From Zygnema cylindricum (lineage: Eukaryota; Streptophyta; Zygnematophyceae; Zygnematales; Zygnemataceae), in assembly GCA_037447655.1 (NCBI GenBank), contig JBBHKE010002693.1, positions 1 through 64,000 on the forward strand: a stretch of DNA of 64,000 nt, given 5' to 3'. The translations under genes were made by a program, and so were the position numbers. Every line of letters starts with the position of its first letter. The stretch's first letter is position 1. A model generated the notes under the pieces. The model searched no databases. It was not told where the DNA came from and was given only the letters and a program-made list of their open reading frames with translations. Shown here in pieces: positions 1 through 9,338 of the stretch.

Positions 1-360
1 TGACAGTCACTCAAAGTACAAAAGAGTGTAATGTACTTTGTTGGGACACGCGGCGTCAGCTGACGACGGATCAAATTTATCCAGTACGGAATTCGAAGGT
101 AACCTATACAGTGACATATGACAAATCGGACGGACAAGAATGCGCGTGTCGACAAATGAATGAACAGAGTACGGATGCAGGAATGAGCGGCGGATACGAA
201 TCGTGTCGACGGACGCAATTCGAAATGGGACCACATTGGGACAAAAGTAATTGGACGCGTGTCGTCCACCGCGAAGACATATTTTGCATCTTACGGCGTT
301 CGGCAAATTCCGGAACGCTCTTAAACCGGCGCTAAGAGAATCGTTCAATCCAGAGTATAT
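1..360 (-). repeat. LTR-like fragment, probably minus orientation
   Basis: No convincing gene. A 9-bp inverted repeat, CAAAGTACA at 12-20 and TGTACTTTG at 32-40, resembles the GTAC dyad found in the U3 of the copia LTRs further on. The order of sequence types after it (dyad, then GC-rich CACGCGG and GGACGG stretches) is the reverse of that in plus-oriented LTRs, which suggests a minus-oriented LTR fragment cut by the window edge. The short open frames here have no recognisable domain. This is inference from composition and motif order. Confidence 0.3.
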
Positions 361-366
361 CAACGG

Positions 367-1206
367 TGTAGGAAGTCTGACGGGACCACAGTTGACTTAG
401 CAAGTCTCGTCCCTTTGCGCGACCGACTTGCTTCCAGGAGTTTTCAGTTTTGTGCGTACAAACATTTGGCCGTACTGGCCAATTGCTGACTAAGCAAGTG
501 GAATAATTTATGTACGGACCATATTTGTAAATATCCGAAATAAACGTAATTTGTATGTTATGAATTAATTATTACTGTTACCATAATGAAATAGGATAAA
601 AACTATAATTAGGGTTTGGACGTATTGTCGGTACTGTAAACGTACTGTTGACGTACCGTTGACGTACAATGTTTTTATTAGTATACTCTACTTGTTACAC
701 GTATAGTTCTTTGATAAGTGTAGAGCTTAGTAGATGAATAGGTGAGTATAAATTGTAGGACTTAGTTTGATTTTAGCATTAGCTAAGTTTATCAAAGTAA
801 TGGCAGACTGTTTTTCTGCATCTTTGACCTGTCAGTGTGATCACTTTGATTGATATCTTGATATGAAACTTTGTGTGTATGTTCTATAATATAGAAACTA
901 TATGGTTGTGTAGTTTCATTTTGTTTTGCTGTTTCTGTAGAATTTTGTGAGAGATTTAATTGGTTAGTTTGATAAGCTGTCAACTGTTTTTGGGAATCTC
1001 TTGAGCTCATATCTTTTGGAGTCATTTGTGGATCAGGCTTTAACTTTTGGAGGTTATATTGTCAAGTATATACTGCATACGGGTGCAGTTTGAGGTGCTT
1101 TTGTATATTGTGGAGTAATCTGTTTTGTCTGAAACACAATTGTTTTGGGGTAGTCTGTGGGGTTTTTCCGTGAGTAATCCATGGCTGAAATAGGCCAAGG
1201 ACAATA
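367..1206 (+). repeat. putative 5' LTR of the gag-like element UA
   Basis: The stretch has the LTR signals of this window in the expected order: a cluster of GTAC cores at about 610-668, a TATAAA at 747-752, a 6-bp hairpin with an ACGG loop at 1073-1088, and a primer-binding-site-like sequence immediately downstream at 1207. The left end is a guess, placed at TGTAGG at 367, and the right end is not the usual CA. No gene is seen inside. It could equally be the tail of a longer LTR or of two fused fragments. Confidence 0.35.
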
Positions 1207-1221
1207 GGTTATGGGTCCACG
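1207..1221 (+). other. primer-binding site, half-tRNA-iMet type (diverged)
   Basis: GGTTATGGGTCCACG differs at two of 15 positions from the GGTTATGGGCCCACC found at the same place in the copia elements. That sequence is complementary to the anticodon arm of initiator tRNA-Met. It sits 3 bases before the ATG at 1225. Priming itself is inferred. Confidence 0.5.
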
Positions 1222-1224
1222 CCC

Positions 1225-2290
1225 ATGGCTACCGCTATTTCCACTATGGAGGGCGTAATACAACTAGAACCTGACCATAGACTACACATTTCCCTCGGAC
1301 TGTCCAGTCCTCCACCGTCTCCACCTCACTCCTCCTCTCCTTCGCCATCTCTTTCTCCCGCTGTAGCAATCCTTGGGGCACCGCACCCGCCTATTTTACC
1401 CTACAAACACGATGTCCCCACCTACTCACCTCCTCACAGGCGTTCCTCATCTTCTAATTTAGAAACTCCTCCTCTCGAGACCACCTATTGGAGGAGGGAC
1501 CAGTTTCGATCTAGAGATTTTAGATCCCGAGGCAATCTCATTAGCTCAGTTTGTCGGCCCCACCAGATAGGCCTCACCATGGTTCACCGGTCCTAACGAG
1601 GAAGAAAGGAGAATGGGGGACATCCGGATTTTTAAAAGGACAACTAGGGAATTGCTTTTTTCTGATTTTAAACTGTTGTGGAAATCCTTCACGCAATCTG
1701 AAATTAACCAATATAGGGGAGGGGCCATCCCAGGGGATATTGAGACCACTCTTTTCCTTATGATGGTCAACTATCTAGCCAGAGGGGCTTTGGCCGACTA
1801 TAAGGAGCGTCAACCCTCGTTGATGGCTCCTAGCATCAAAATCTCAAATGTAGCTCTGGACGCTGAAGCCCTTGAGGCAGCTGCCGACATGGCTGTTGCT
1901 GCAGCAAGTCTTGTCACCGCCACTTTTACGATGGAGATTAAATTGCAAGCCCAAGGTAGGGCCTATGTCAACCACCTACAGACTGTATACGCCGCCGAGG
2001 GAGCGACATGGATGGTTGCCAACCCTACTCCTTGCACTACTCTTGTAGACACTTGGAGACTCCTTTATACAAAAAAGAACGAAATTGCAATCAAGGTGTT
2101 TAAGGAATTTTGATGTTTGAAAAATGAAACTCCGTAGACGCTTTTCAACCGCCTCTCAAGCCTCAATTAGTAAACGAAGTTGTCTACAATTGATACACCA
2201 GCCATGGCCACAAAATACTATGTCGTTGTTCGAAATTCGTTCGGGCCAACAATGTTGATTTGAGGCAATCGGTGACCTAGAGGAGGAAGA
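1225..2290 (+). pseudogene. gag-like protein of an unidentified retroelement, copy UA
   Basis: The reading frame starts MATAISTMEGV just after the primer-binding-site-like sequence and runs through a Pro/Ser-rich stretch. It shifts frame near 1500-1600 and continues as a capsid-like region (MGDIRIFKRTTREL at 1613 onward) to a stop at 2111. Recognisable but broken homology to copy UB (26048-40280) continues to about 2290: the segment TKLSTID is shared. The block has the look of a retroviral-type capsid, with a conserved helix-rich region and no catalytic motifs. No zinc knuckle, protease or polymerase follows. The MGDIRIF methionine is internal, because homology to UB extends upstream of it. 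I cannot name the family. Confidence 0.55.
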
Positions 2291-2569
2291 AGAGGCACCA
2301 GCTGATTCTATAATATTCAGCTTACAAAATAGGAAACTCTCACGGAAACCACAAAAATACCGACTTCACAATGAAGCCCCAAGCAAACCAGACACACACT
2401 AGGTCTGAAAATTTGCCACAATATAAACAGTATAACAAAGAAATTACATGCAAAATTTCACAGGGTTCTGCCGAAATATCATAATGATCTTGCAATTCAA
2501 AAGAACACAAAAACTGGGTTCTGCCGAAATATCATAATGATCTTGCAATTCAAAAGAACACAAAAAGCT
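2291..2569. repeat. degenerate AT-rich sequence with a 53-bp tandem duplication
   Basis: No gene is visible. Bases 2463-2515 are repeated almost exactly at 2516-2568 (each begins GGGTTCTGCCGAAATATC), a perfect head-to-tail duplication with period 53 apart from its last bases. The rest is AT-rich and unassigned. Confidence 0.8.
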
Positions 2570-3126
2570 GCTTCGCAGTTTTCCATTCATTGAATTCCTA
2601 ACTCCAAAATATTATAGGACCTACATATACAAAGTGAACCTACAACTGATCTGAACCGTACCACATTAACCATTATGTGTGGGTACACTAAACATTAATC
2701 AAACTAAACCCCGCCATCTACCGACAAGTATTTACATCAATCCTTAACCTTAGCCGCTACTAAAATACGCAGTCAAAGTTAGTCCACTAAAATGACGGTT
2801 CAGTCAATATTTCTCTTCCAAAAATGACGGCGAACTCCGTCCGCCGTCCGCGCATTCATTTTTCATCGAAGATGAACCTCCACGTGTAAATTTGGTCCCT
2901 CAAGTAAATATGTACTTTGTCAACCAACTCAACCAAGCTTGACTTCCCCACGGACCGACACGTGTACATAGAGTGTACCAAATTTGTGAACTTCTTTTGA
3001 AGTTACATACCACACCACATCTTGTCTATGTCAACTCAGTCTATACACAAAAAAAAACTGGCTAAGTCTAGCTTCTCTTTCTCACACAAGAGATATAGAG
3101 AGGACTAAAGGTTTCCAAAACCAACA
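2570..3126 (-). repeat. 3' LTR of decayed copia element C1 (left limit uncertain)
   Basis: On the minus strand an LTR starts TGTTGGTTTTGG at 3126, directly after a purine-rich tract (TTTAAGGGAG) that follows the RNase H end. The same LTR start recurs on the plus strand at about 25531, so it is a family trait. The left limit has not been found because no second complete copy is present. The LTR contains CACGTGT and GTAC motifs at about 2880-2960. Confidence 0.45.
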
Positions 3127-3149
3127 CTCCCTTAAACCTTTAGACTCTC

Positions 3150-3841
3150 TTAGCCACTAAGTCCACATGCCTCTCTAGAAAACTTCAGCTTAGGTGCAGG
3201 TAAACGCTTAGTCATCATATCTGCTACCATCATCTCATCCAGCAAATAACTGAGTTTTAAAATTTTGTTCACCACGTTCTCTCTTACAAAATGCAACTTT
3301 ATATCAATGTGCTTGCTTTTGAAGTGATGAATTGGGTTAGATGCAATCCTTATAGCAACCTGGTTGTCACACCACACTATTTAAGGTCCAGATTGCATAA
3401 AGTGAAGTTCTTGAAGGATAGAATTTACCCAAAGTAACTCCTTGACAGCTGAGCTGGTTGCTATGTATTTAGCCCCGTTGTAGACTGAGCTGTGACTTTC
3501 TGAAGCTTGCTGCTCTAGCAACAAATTCCGCTTTCGATCTTTAGAAAGAATCTGGTGGTGGAGCGCCGGCGTGGCATGTCCCCGTAGCTCGCATTGCTCC
3601 AAGTCTGAATCTTGACCTCTTCTCCACCGAGAGCAAATCGTAGATTCTGTGTCCCTGCAAGATACCGAAGGACCCTCTTTGTTGCCTCCCAATCCGATAT
3701 CCTCGGATTTTGTAAACTCCGGCTTAGAGCACCAACTGCAGCTGCGATTTCCGGGCGTGTGCAATTCATCAAGTAGATTAGGCTGCCAACAATTTGGCGA
3801 TATGGAATGGCAGCCATATAATCTGCCTCCCTTGATTCCAA
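3150..3841 (-). pseudogene. copia C1: RNase H and end of reverse transcriptase
   Basis: Minus-strand fragments match the copia RNase H. The stretch TWSNASYGD replaces the usual TWSDASYGD. The end carries the DNQVAI motif, the KHIDIKLHFVRE motif and MVADMMTKRLPAPK. Earlier parts carry the typical GSLIYLMNCTRPEIAAAVG block. A frameshift near 3510 and an in-frame stop near 3380 separate the pieces. The first catalytic Asp of RNase H is changed to Asn, so even a repaired frame might be inactive. It is the 3' end of the C1 polyprotein, followed by the polypurine tract and LTR. Confidence 0.85.
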
Positions 3842-3865
3842 GGTGTCATCAAAAATGACTCCTCC

Positions 3866-4642
3866 CTAGGTCTCCATGCCTTCCACCTTTTGCTTCAATT
3901 CCATGGGAGTGGCACTTCCCTTTTCCTCTGCCATGCCAAACTTCTCAAGCATATTTCCAATCGCTTCCCGTTGTGTTACATAGATTATTCTCCTATCTCT
4001 ATCCCTTTCTACCTGAATCTCGAGAATATACTTTACCTCTCCTAAATCTTTCATCTCAAATCTCGAATTCAAGGCTGCCTTTATTTTCTTAATCTCATTT
4101 AATGACTTACTCACTAGCAGCAAATCATCTACATACACAACAATGTAAATAATCCAATCTTCCCCTTCTATAACATAGACTGAGTGATCTGAACTAATCC
4201 TCACAAAACGGAGACCAGTTACAAACTCATCTAGTTTCAGATTCCACTGACGTGGAGCTTCCTTCAGACCGTACAAAGGTTTCAACAGTTTACAGACCAA
4301 ATTTTCTTTTCCGGTTTTTTAGTACATTTTAGGCTGCCTCATATAAATCACTTCCTCTAAATCTCCATGCAAGAAAGTTGTCTTAACATCTATTTGATGG
4401 AGTTCCATATCCTCAATGGCTGCAAAAGACAAAAGAATTCTAACAGTTGGAAACCGGACAACCAGAGAGAAAGTCTCCTTATAGTCAATTCCCTCCTTCT
4501 GACTATACCCCTTTGCAACAAGCCGAGCCTTATATCTTTCAATAAAATTATCTAGATTTAGCTGAACTTTAAAAATCCACTTATAACCATTGGCCTTTTG
4601 ATCCGGCGAAAGCTCCACAAGCTTCCAAGTTTGAGCCTCCAT
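3866..4642 (-). pseudogene. copia C1: reverse transcriptase
   Basis: Two minus-strand blocks are separated by a stop near 4318. The upstream block has the copia RT start: [31 protein letters not shown] and [16 protein letters not shown]. The downstream block has LKPLYGLKEAPRQWN and the catalytic YVDDLLLVSKS. These are RVT_2-type motifs in the normal order. The catalytic YVDD is kept, but the frame is broken. Confidence 0.88.
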
Positions 4643-5344
4643 TATCGATCACATTTCATCATTTGCCACGGAGATCCATTGATTTTTTCCCGGGGCTGAA
4701 AAGGCTTGCTGTATGGTGGCTGGCTCCATTGTGGTTGAAGAAAATAGGGCATGTTCCGCGGGTTCACTTCGCAGCTTGTTGCTTTGCCTTCTTCCCCCCG
4801 GAAAATCTGAAGCTGGAACTGTTGGATCCCTAAGGTGCCGCCGAGGAGGAGGAGGAGGAGGAGGAGCTTGCTGTACAGGTTGAACAACCGGAATGACCGG
4901 AGCAGGAATAGAGGAAGAACTTGTGAAAGAGGAAAGAGGAAAATTTTCAAAAATTTAATATTCTTGATTTTTGGCATTTTTCTCAAAATCTGTCATGCCA
5001 AAAACATCGACTGATTGACTTTCTTCCTTAACCTGAATATTCCTAGCAACTTGAAGAGTTTTCTTGTCTAGGTTGTAAACTTTATAGCCTATTGACTCAT
5101 CATCATAACCCATAAAAATTCCTGGGACAAATTTTGGATGAATCTTAGAAATAGGAAGATTATCCAATATAAAACATTTACTACCAAAAACCTGGAAGTG
5201 ACTTACATTGGGTTTCTTTCCGGTCCACATTTCATAAGGTGTCTTCCCTTTTACCGCCTTAGTTTCTATTATATTCCTAATATAAGATGCAAAAGAGAAA
5301 GCCTCACCCCAAAACTTGAAATCTATCCCTTTATCCAACATCAT
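4643..5344 (-). pseudogene. copia C1: integrase C-terminal part and linker
   Basis: The minus strand encodes the integrase end block (FWGEAFSFASYIRN, TPYEMWTGKKPNVSHFQVFGSKCF and GYDDESIGYKVYN). A low-complexity linker between integrase and RT follows, in which (GGA)n at about 4840-4866 on the plus strand gives a leucine-rich frame on the minus strand. A frame change near 4970 separates the two parts. Confidence 0.8.
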
Positions 5345-5350
5345 AGATTT

Positions 5351-6824
5351 TCAACTCTCCGTTAAAGTGCGGTTAAGTCTTTCGGATACTCCGTTTTGCT
5401 CTAGAGTATAAGGTATTGTAAAGTGACGAGATATGCCGTGTTCCCTTAAATAATCCAAGAATGCATTCGAAATATATTCTCCTCCGTTGTTGGACCGAAG
5501 AGATAGAATCGGCTTCCCGTGAAGCTTTTCCGCCCACGTACGGAAATGCTTAAAGTGAGTGAACACTTCACTCTTCTCCTTCATGAAGTAAACTCGGCTT
5601 TTCCGCCTACGTCCGGAAATGCTTAAAGTGAGTGAACACTTCACTATTCTCCTTCATGAAGTAAACTCGGCTGTACCGCGAGAAGTCATCCGTAAATGTA
5701 TCTAGAAACCGGCTGCCACTAAGGGAAGGGACTTTAGACGGTCCCCACACGACCGAATGAATAATTTGCAGCAAATCCGTAGCCCGGTTATCCGCGGTTT
5801 GAGGTAGGGGCAGCTTGTGAAGCTTCCCTAAAGCACAACCATCACATACATGAGAATATTTTTTTCCTAATATGACCCCATCTATCATTTTTTGTTTCAC
5901 CATTTTATCAAGTTTTTCGTGATGAACATGACCGAGCCTCTTATGCCACAAAACATTTTCCGGAAGGACACTTGAGTATGCAAAGTCAATTTCATTAGCC
6001 AAGTCCATCCGGTATAACAAGTTTGGGCCTCTAGTTCCTACAAAGGCTACTCTCCCATCTTTTCTTACTACCTTCTTTCCATTCTTTTGCAAAATTTCAA
6101 ATCCATTAATTTCAGCCACAGAAGTGGAAAACAAATTTTTCTTAAACTTTGGAATATAGAGAACATCATGTAAGGTTCTCTTTACAATCTGACCATTGAT
6201 GTCACATGCTAACTCCACGCTTCCCTTTGCCGTAGCCTCCACACCGCTATCATCCGCGTAGTAGATTCGACGAGTCAGAATCGGAGTAAGGGTTTTGAAG
6301 TAAGTCCGGTTGCCGCACATGTGGGAAGAGCACCCGGAGTCCATAATCCATCCATTCTCTTGAGGCCACTCCATGAGATCTTTTGCAAGGGAAAAGAACT
6401 CATCATCTTCCGATTGCGGAAATCTGACCACATCATTTTTTTCCCCCAACAATTCGTCTTGTGGCGTCTCATAAAATCCAAGGAACGCCGCATTTTTCAC
6501 CGCCAGTTTTGGTGCTAACCCATTTGAAGGTGGTTCCTCCGATCGCACCTTCCATCCCGCACGGTAAATTCTTGTTTCACACGCTTTTATAAATGCTGGG
6601 CACAGCCGAAAAACATGACCTTGACCGAAGCAATAGACACACCTATCATATTGCCTATAATTAGGATTAGGGGTGAAGTTCCTATTTCCGGAAAATCCAG
6701 CCGGCCTATATGTCTGAGCATTGTACGCTACCGCTGATTTTCCACCATTCAATGCTATCTGAGTTGCCTCTTCCTCTAGAATGTAAGCTTCAGCTACAAT
6801 TATATTCCATCTAGCCTTCTCCAA
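5351..6824 (-). pseudogene. copia C1: zinc knuckle, protease and integrase core
   Basis: A 405-codon frame starts at 6824. It carries a CCHC zinc knuckle (CVYCFGQGHVFRLC), then a protease with WIMDSGCSSHMCG (catalytic DSG), then the integrase zinc domain (WHKRLGHVHHEK followed by CDGCALGK) and the start of the integrase core. A second frame at 5351-5644 holds the rest of the core: RSNNGGEY, where the usual Asp is Asn, and NGVSERLNRTL. The two frames overlap in content because of a 73-bp duplication at 5524-5669 that shifts the frame. Confidence 0.88.
5524..5669. repeat. 73-bp tandem duplication inside the C1 integrase
   Basis: The sequence starting GCTTTTCCGCC at 5524 is repeated from 5597 with a few substitutions. 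Both copies encode the VYFMKEKSEVFTHFKHF segment of the integrase. Since 73 is not a multiple of three, the duplication alone breaks the reading frame. Confidence 0.9.
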
Positions 6825-7013
6825 CCTTTTAAATTTTCCGCGGCTCCTTTATATTCAGCAGGAAGCCCTCTCATTAAAATCAGAGCTAGATGATAGGGAG
6901 GAAAATTCCCCCTGGAACATGCATTTTTCCGACAACAAAAGCTTCAAGCCATTACAATAGGAGTTCATATCACCCCTAGTATACTTATAATCCCAAATTT
7001 TCCCTGTAGTTAT
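6825..7013 (-). pseudogene. copia C1: gag remnant
   Basis: The minus strand has capsid-like fragments (GKIWDYKYTRGDMNSYCNG and LKLLLSEKCMFQGEF) upstream of the zinc knuckle frame. The gag is cut at 7013/7014 by the LTR of element E1. The missing gag start and 5' LTR of C1 are not found on the far side of E1 or E3. Confidence 0.65.
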
Positions 7014-7238
7014 TGTAGAAATTAATGGTCTTTTAAAGTATTTTCTAGGCCTGAATAGAAATATAGAAAGAAGCCGAGGCAGTCTACCTCTAACTTCTCT
7101 CTCGAACTCTCAAACTTGTCGCAGTCGCTGAGAAATTGGAGAGGAAGCTAGAGCCATGGCTACCTAGGCTATCCAGAGATTTACGGGATATAAATATTAG
7201 TTTATTTATAATTAAGGATATATTTACTAAAATATATG

Positions 7239-7313
7239 TGCCACCTCCAAGATTTGAACCTGCAACCTGCCGGCCGGAAATCAGCCGGTAGCCGATAGCT
7301 TTAACCAATAACT
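7239..7313 (-). other. tRNA-like module in the E1 LTR (antisense)
   Basis: Read on the minus strand, it has an A-box-like TTATTGGTTAAAGC and a B-box-like GGTTCAAATC (complement at 7251-7260) followed by GGTGGCAC, spaced as in a tRNA. The fold is incomplete, so it is not called a tRNA gene. The same module is present in the other LTRs at the same relative place and always antisense to the element. Confidence 0.55.
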
Positions 7314-7606
7314 GTAGAGATAGTGTTACGTACTATAGGGTTTGATAATTAATTAAACATTTAAACGTAGGATAGTTCATTTAACTAAAATAGTTTTCCA
7401 GGAGACATAGATCTAGTAATGTAAAAGTACGGATTACGGTACGGATAAGAAACGAATACCGTGCATTTATTTCTTTACCAAAACGAATACCGCGCATGTA
7501 TTTATTACGGCTACGATTAAATGTGAATTTAATCGGACGGCCGAAATTAAACGCAAGGATCGCGAAAGAGAATTTCGAAGGTTTTTGATCATCGCCACAT
7601 CAGATG

Positions 7607-7771
7607 ACACGTGGCGGAATGACATTGGATCGCGGCATCTCCGACGATTAAAGGAGCGAATCCGGATATACCACGTGTCCACATTTAGGCCATGTCGTAC
7701 AATGTTCGTACAGAAAGTACACCAGCAACTGTACTTTTGTGTACATAGGAGTTATCTGATTGGCTTCGTAC
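7607..7771 (+). promoter_or_regulatory. U3 regulatory region of E1 (G-box, CCAAT-like, GTAC cluster)
   Basis: Visible motifs are ACACGTGGC (7607-7615, an ABRE/G-box shape), ATTGG (7624-7628, an inverted CCAAT), CACGTG (7672-7677) and six GTAC tetramers within 75 bases (7697, 7708, 7717, 7731, 7741, 7768). Two of the GTACs form the dyad AAAGTAC/GTACTTT with a 10-base loop. Plant bZIP factors bind ACGTG cores and SBP-box proteins bind GTAC cores. Binding here is inferred. Confidence 0.5.
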
Positions 7772-7921
7772 ATTAGTAGATAGAGTTTGTGAGAGAGATA
7801 AGACTTAGAAAAATTAGGAGATAGGACCCTCTCTCCCAAAGAGCTTTTGTACAAAAGGTCAACTTTGACCCTCCATAACTTACTGTTCAAGGGAGCGAAT
7901 ACATAGTTTCTTTTTGCTATC

Positions 7922-7955
7922 GACTCAGGGGAGTCTTCCCTTCACAAGGGTGAAG
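7922..7955 (+). other. tandem hairpins H1 and H2 near the LTR end
   Basis: H1 is GACTC-AGGG-GAGTC (7922-7935). H2 is CTTCAC-AAGG-GTGAAG (7940-7955). Both are perfect short stems with four-base purine-rich loops. They lie downstream of the predicted TATA region and upstream of gag, so they should be in the 5' leader of the RNA. Other families keep the pair with changed but still complementary H2 stems. Confidence 0.7.
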
Positions 7956-8060
7956 TTGGTCAGAGTTTTTGTTTGCCAGGGTGACAGTTGTTCTTGCTGA
8001 AACACAAAGGGGTCAGGGTTATCCTAGAGGCTTCTTAGAAGCTGTCCACTCTGAGGACTT

Positions 8061-8861
8061 ATGGAAGTCTCATTGTTTCACGTTATGGGCCCACCCTCTA
8101 GGGTACCAATCTTTAATGGATCTGGCTTTATATACTGGGAAAGTATGATGATAGGAGCTCTATGGGAAAAAAGGTTTTGGGGGATAGTGAGTGGACGATT
8201 AGGGCGTCCATCAAGTCTTGGAATTCCTCCACGGTTTGAAAGAAGCAGATTCATAAAGAAAATATGTCCATCTTCAACAGAGGAGAAAAAGGAAGGAGAG
8301 GTGGTGGACAAAGGAGCAGACAAGGAGACAACCACACCAATAGCAACTGGATCAGCATTCATGTCACCTATTCCGAGGAACGAGGAGAATAATACTCAAA
8401 CTTGGGATTTCAACAATATGGCATCAAAACATTTCATCCTACGCCAACTTACTCAAGGACATGCATGTCCACATTTGCATGTAGAAAGGGCATCCGATCT
8501 ATGGATGGCTCTCATAGAGATGTACCGAAGTGGTACGATTCAGCAACAACAGTTGGGTGATCATAAAGTTAAGGAATATGTATACAAAGGGGGAAAAATG
8601 TTTAATTTTTGCAATAAGCTTGCTACACTCTTCATGGAGCTAGAGAGTGTTGGAAAAGATTTTAGTGAAAGAGAAAAGGTTAATTGTTTACTGATGAAGT
8701 TACCGGATGAGTTCGAGACCATAGTCAACCGTGTGCTGGACTTGCCGGACTCAAGGTGGATATGGAATTCAGTCGTAGGGATGATTCTCGTTCGAGAGAA
8801 TAAGATTGAGATCCGAAGGGGAGGAAAGAGTGGCCAAGCCTTGGCAACTTCAACCGATTAG
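8061..8861 (+). pseudogene. E1 gag (266 codons, then stop)
   Basis: The frame starts MEVSLFHVMGPPSRVP, with the first codons in the LTR, and matches the E6 gag start (MEDTELQVMGPPSRVP). It covers the matrix-like start (YWESMMIGALWEKRFWG), an acidic linker, and the copia capsid (FILRQLTQG, LWMALIEMYRSGTIQQQQL, YKGGKM, VNCLLMKLPDEFE). A stop at 8859 cuts it before the zinc knuckle. In E6 the same region continues without a break into the rest of the polyprotein. Confidence 0.85.
8081..8095 (+). other. E1 primer-binding site (half-tRNA-iMet)
   Basis: CGTTATGGGCCCACC follows the LTR directly. Fourteen of 15 bases match the complement of the anticodon arm of plant initiator tRNA-Met. It lies within the gag reading frame, where it encodes V-M-G-P-P. 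Confidence 0.8.
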
Positions 8862-9338
8862 AGGAACAAGGATTCTCGGAAACCGGTCGGAAACTATGGG
8901 GGAAGGGAGCAGAAAAATCAGGCCGACGAGTTCAGGTCAAGGGCTCCCAAAGGTGTATGTCATTTTTGCAAGAAACAGGGGCACTATATGGCAGAGTGCA
9001 CTAAGCTAACCGAGCTGCGGTTAAAGGAGGGGCAAACTAGTGGTACCTCAAGAGGAAAGAAAAAGGCCCTTGTGACACAAGTACATGAGGCAGAATCCGA
9101 GAACGAGGACGATGAGCTCCTGTAGGATTAGGAGTTGGAGGCGAAAAACGAGGTCGAAATACCAGAAAGGCAGAAATGTGCTTACGGTGGATAGAAAGGT
9201 GAAGCAAGTTGGATTATAGAGTTAAGTGCCTTCATGCACATGTGAAAGGATAGGCACCTGTTCACTAAGATAAGAAAGATTCTCATCGTAGAGATAGAGT
9301 ACGGGGATGGGAGGATAGTCACCACTACTCTTGTAGGA
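8862..9338 (+). pseudogene. E1 zinc knuckle and protease, broken
   Basis: Fragments in several frames match the E6 region between capsid and integrase. These are a CHFCKKQGHYMAEC zinc knuckle at about 8960, an acidic stretch, and a damaged protease in which the DSGAS motif is no longer readable (about 9210-9230). Several TAG and TGA codons occur, for example near 9124, 9132 and 9193. Confidence 0.75.

Larger units (their letters stand above)
7014..8080 (+). repeat. E1 5' LTR (1067 bp)
   Basis: The LTR starts TGTAGAAATTAATGG and ends CATTGTTTCA, the usual TG...CA. Landmarks in order are: the 18-base motif ACTTGTCGCAGTCGCTGA (7114-7131), an antisense tRNA-like block (7239-7313), G-box and CCAAT-like motifs (7607-7628, 7672-7677), a GTAC cluster (7697-7771), and two hairpins (7922-7935 and 7940-7955). 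The E1 gag start codon at 8061 is inside the LTR. The 3' LTR at 17206 matches closely by eye. Confidence 0.9.

Noticed and set aside
7-363. 118-codon minus-strand open frame at the left edge
   Set aside because: No recognisable domain, lies over LTR-like motifs and reads through the inverted repeat at 12-40. Treated as chance.
1225-1596. Separate proline-rich host protein
   Set aside because: The UB pieces show the same segment continuous with the capsid-like region, so it is the N-terminal part of the gag-like frame.
4840-4870. GGA repeat in C1 as a regulatory repeat or CRISPR-like array
   Set aside because: A short simple repeat inside a coding linker, with no spacers.
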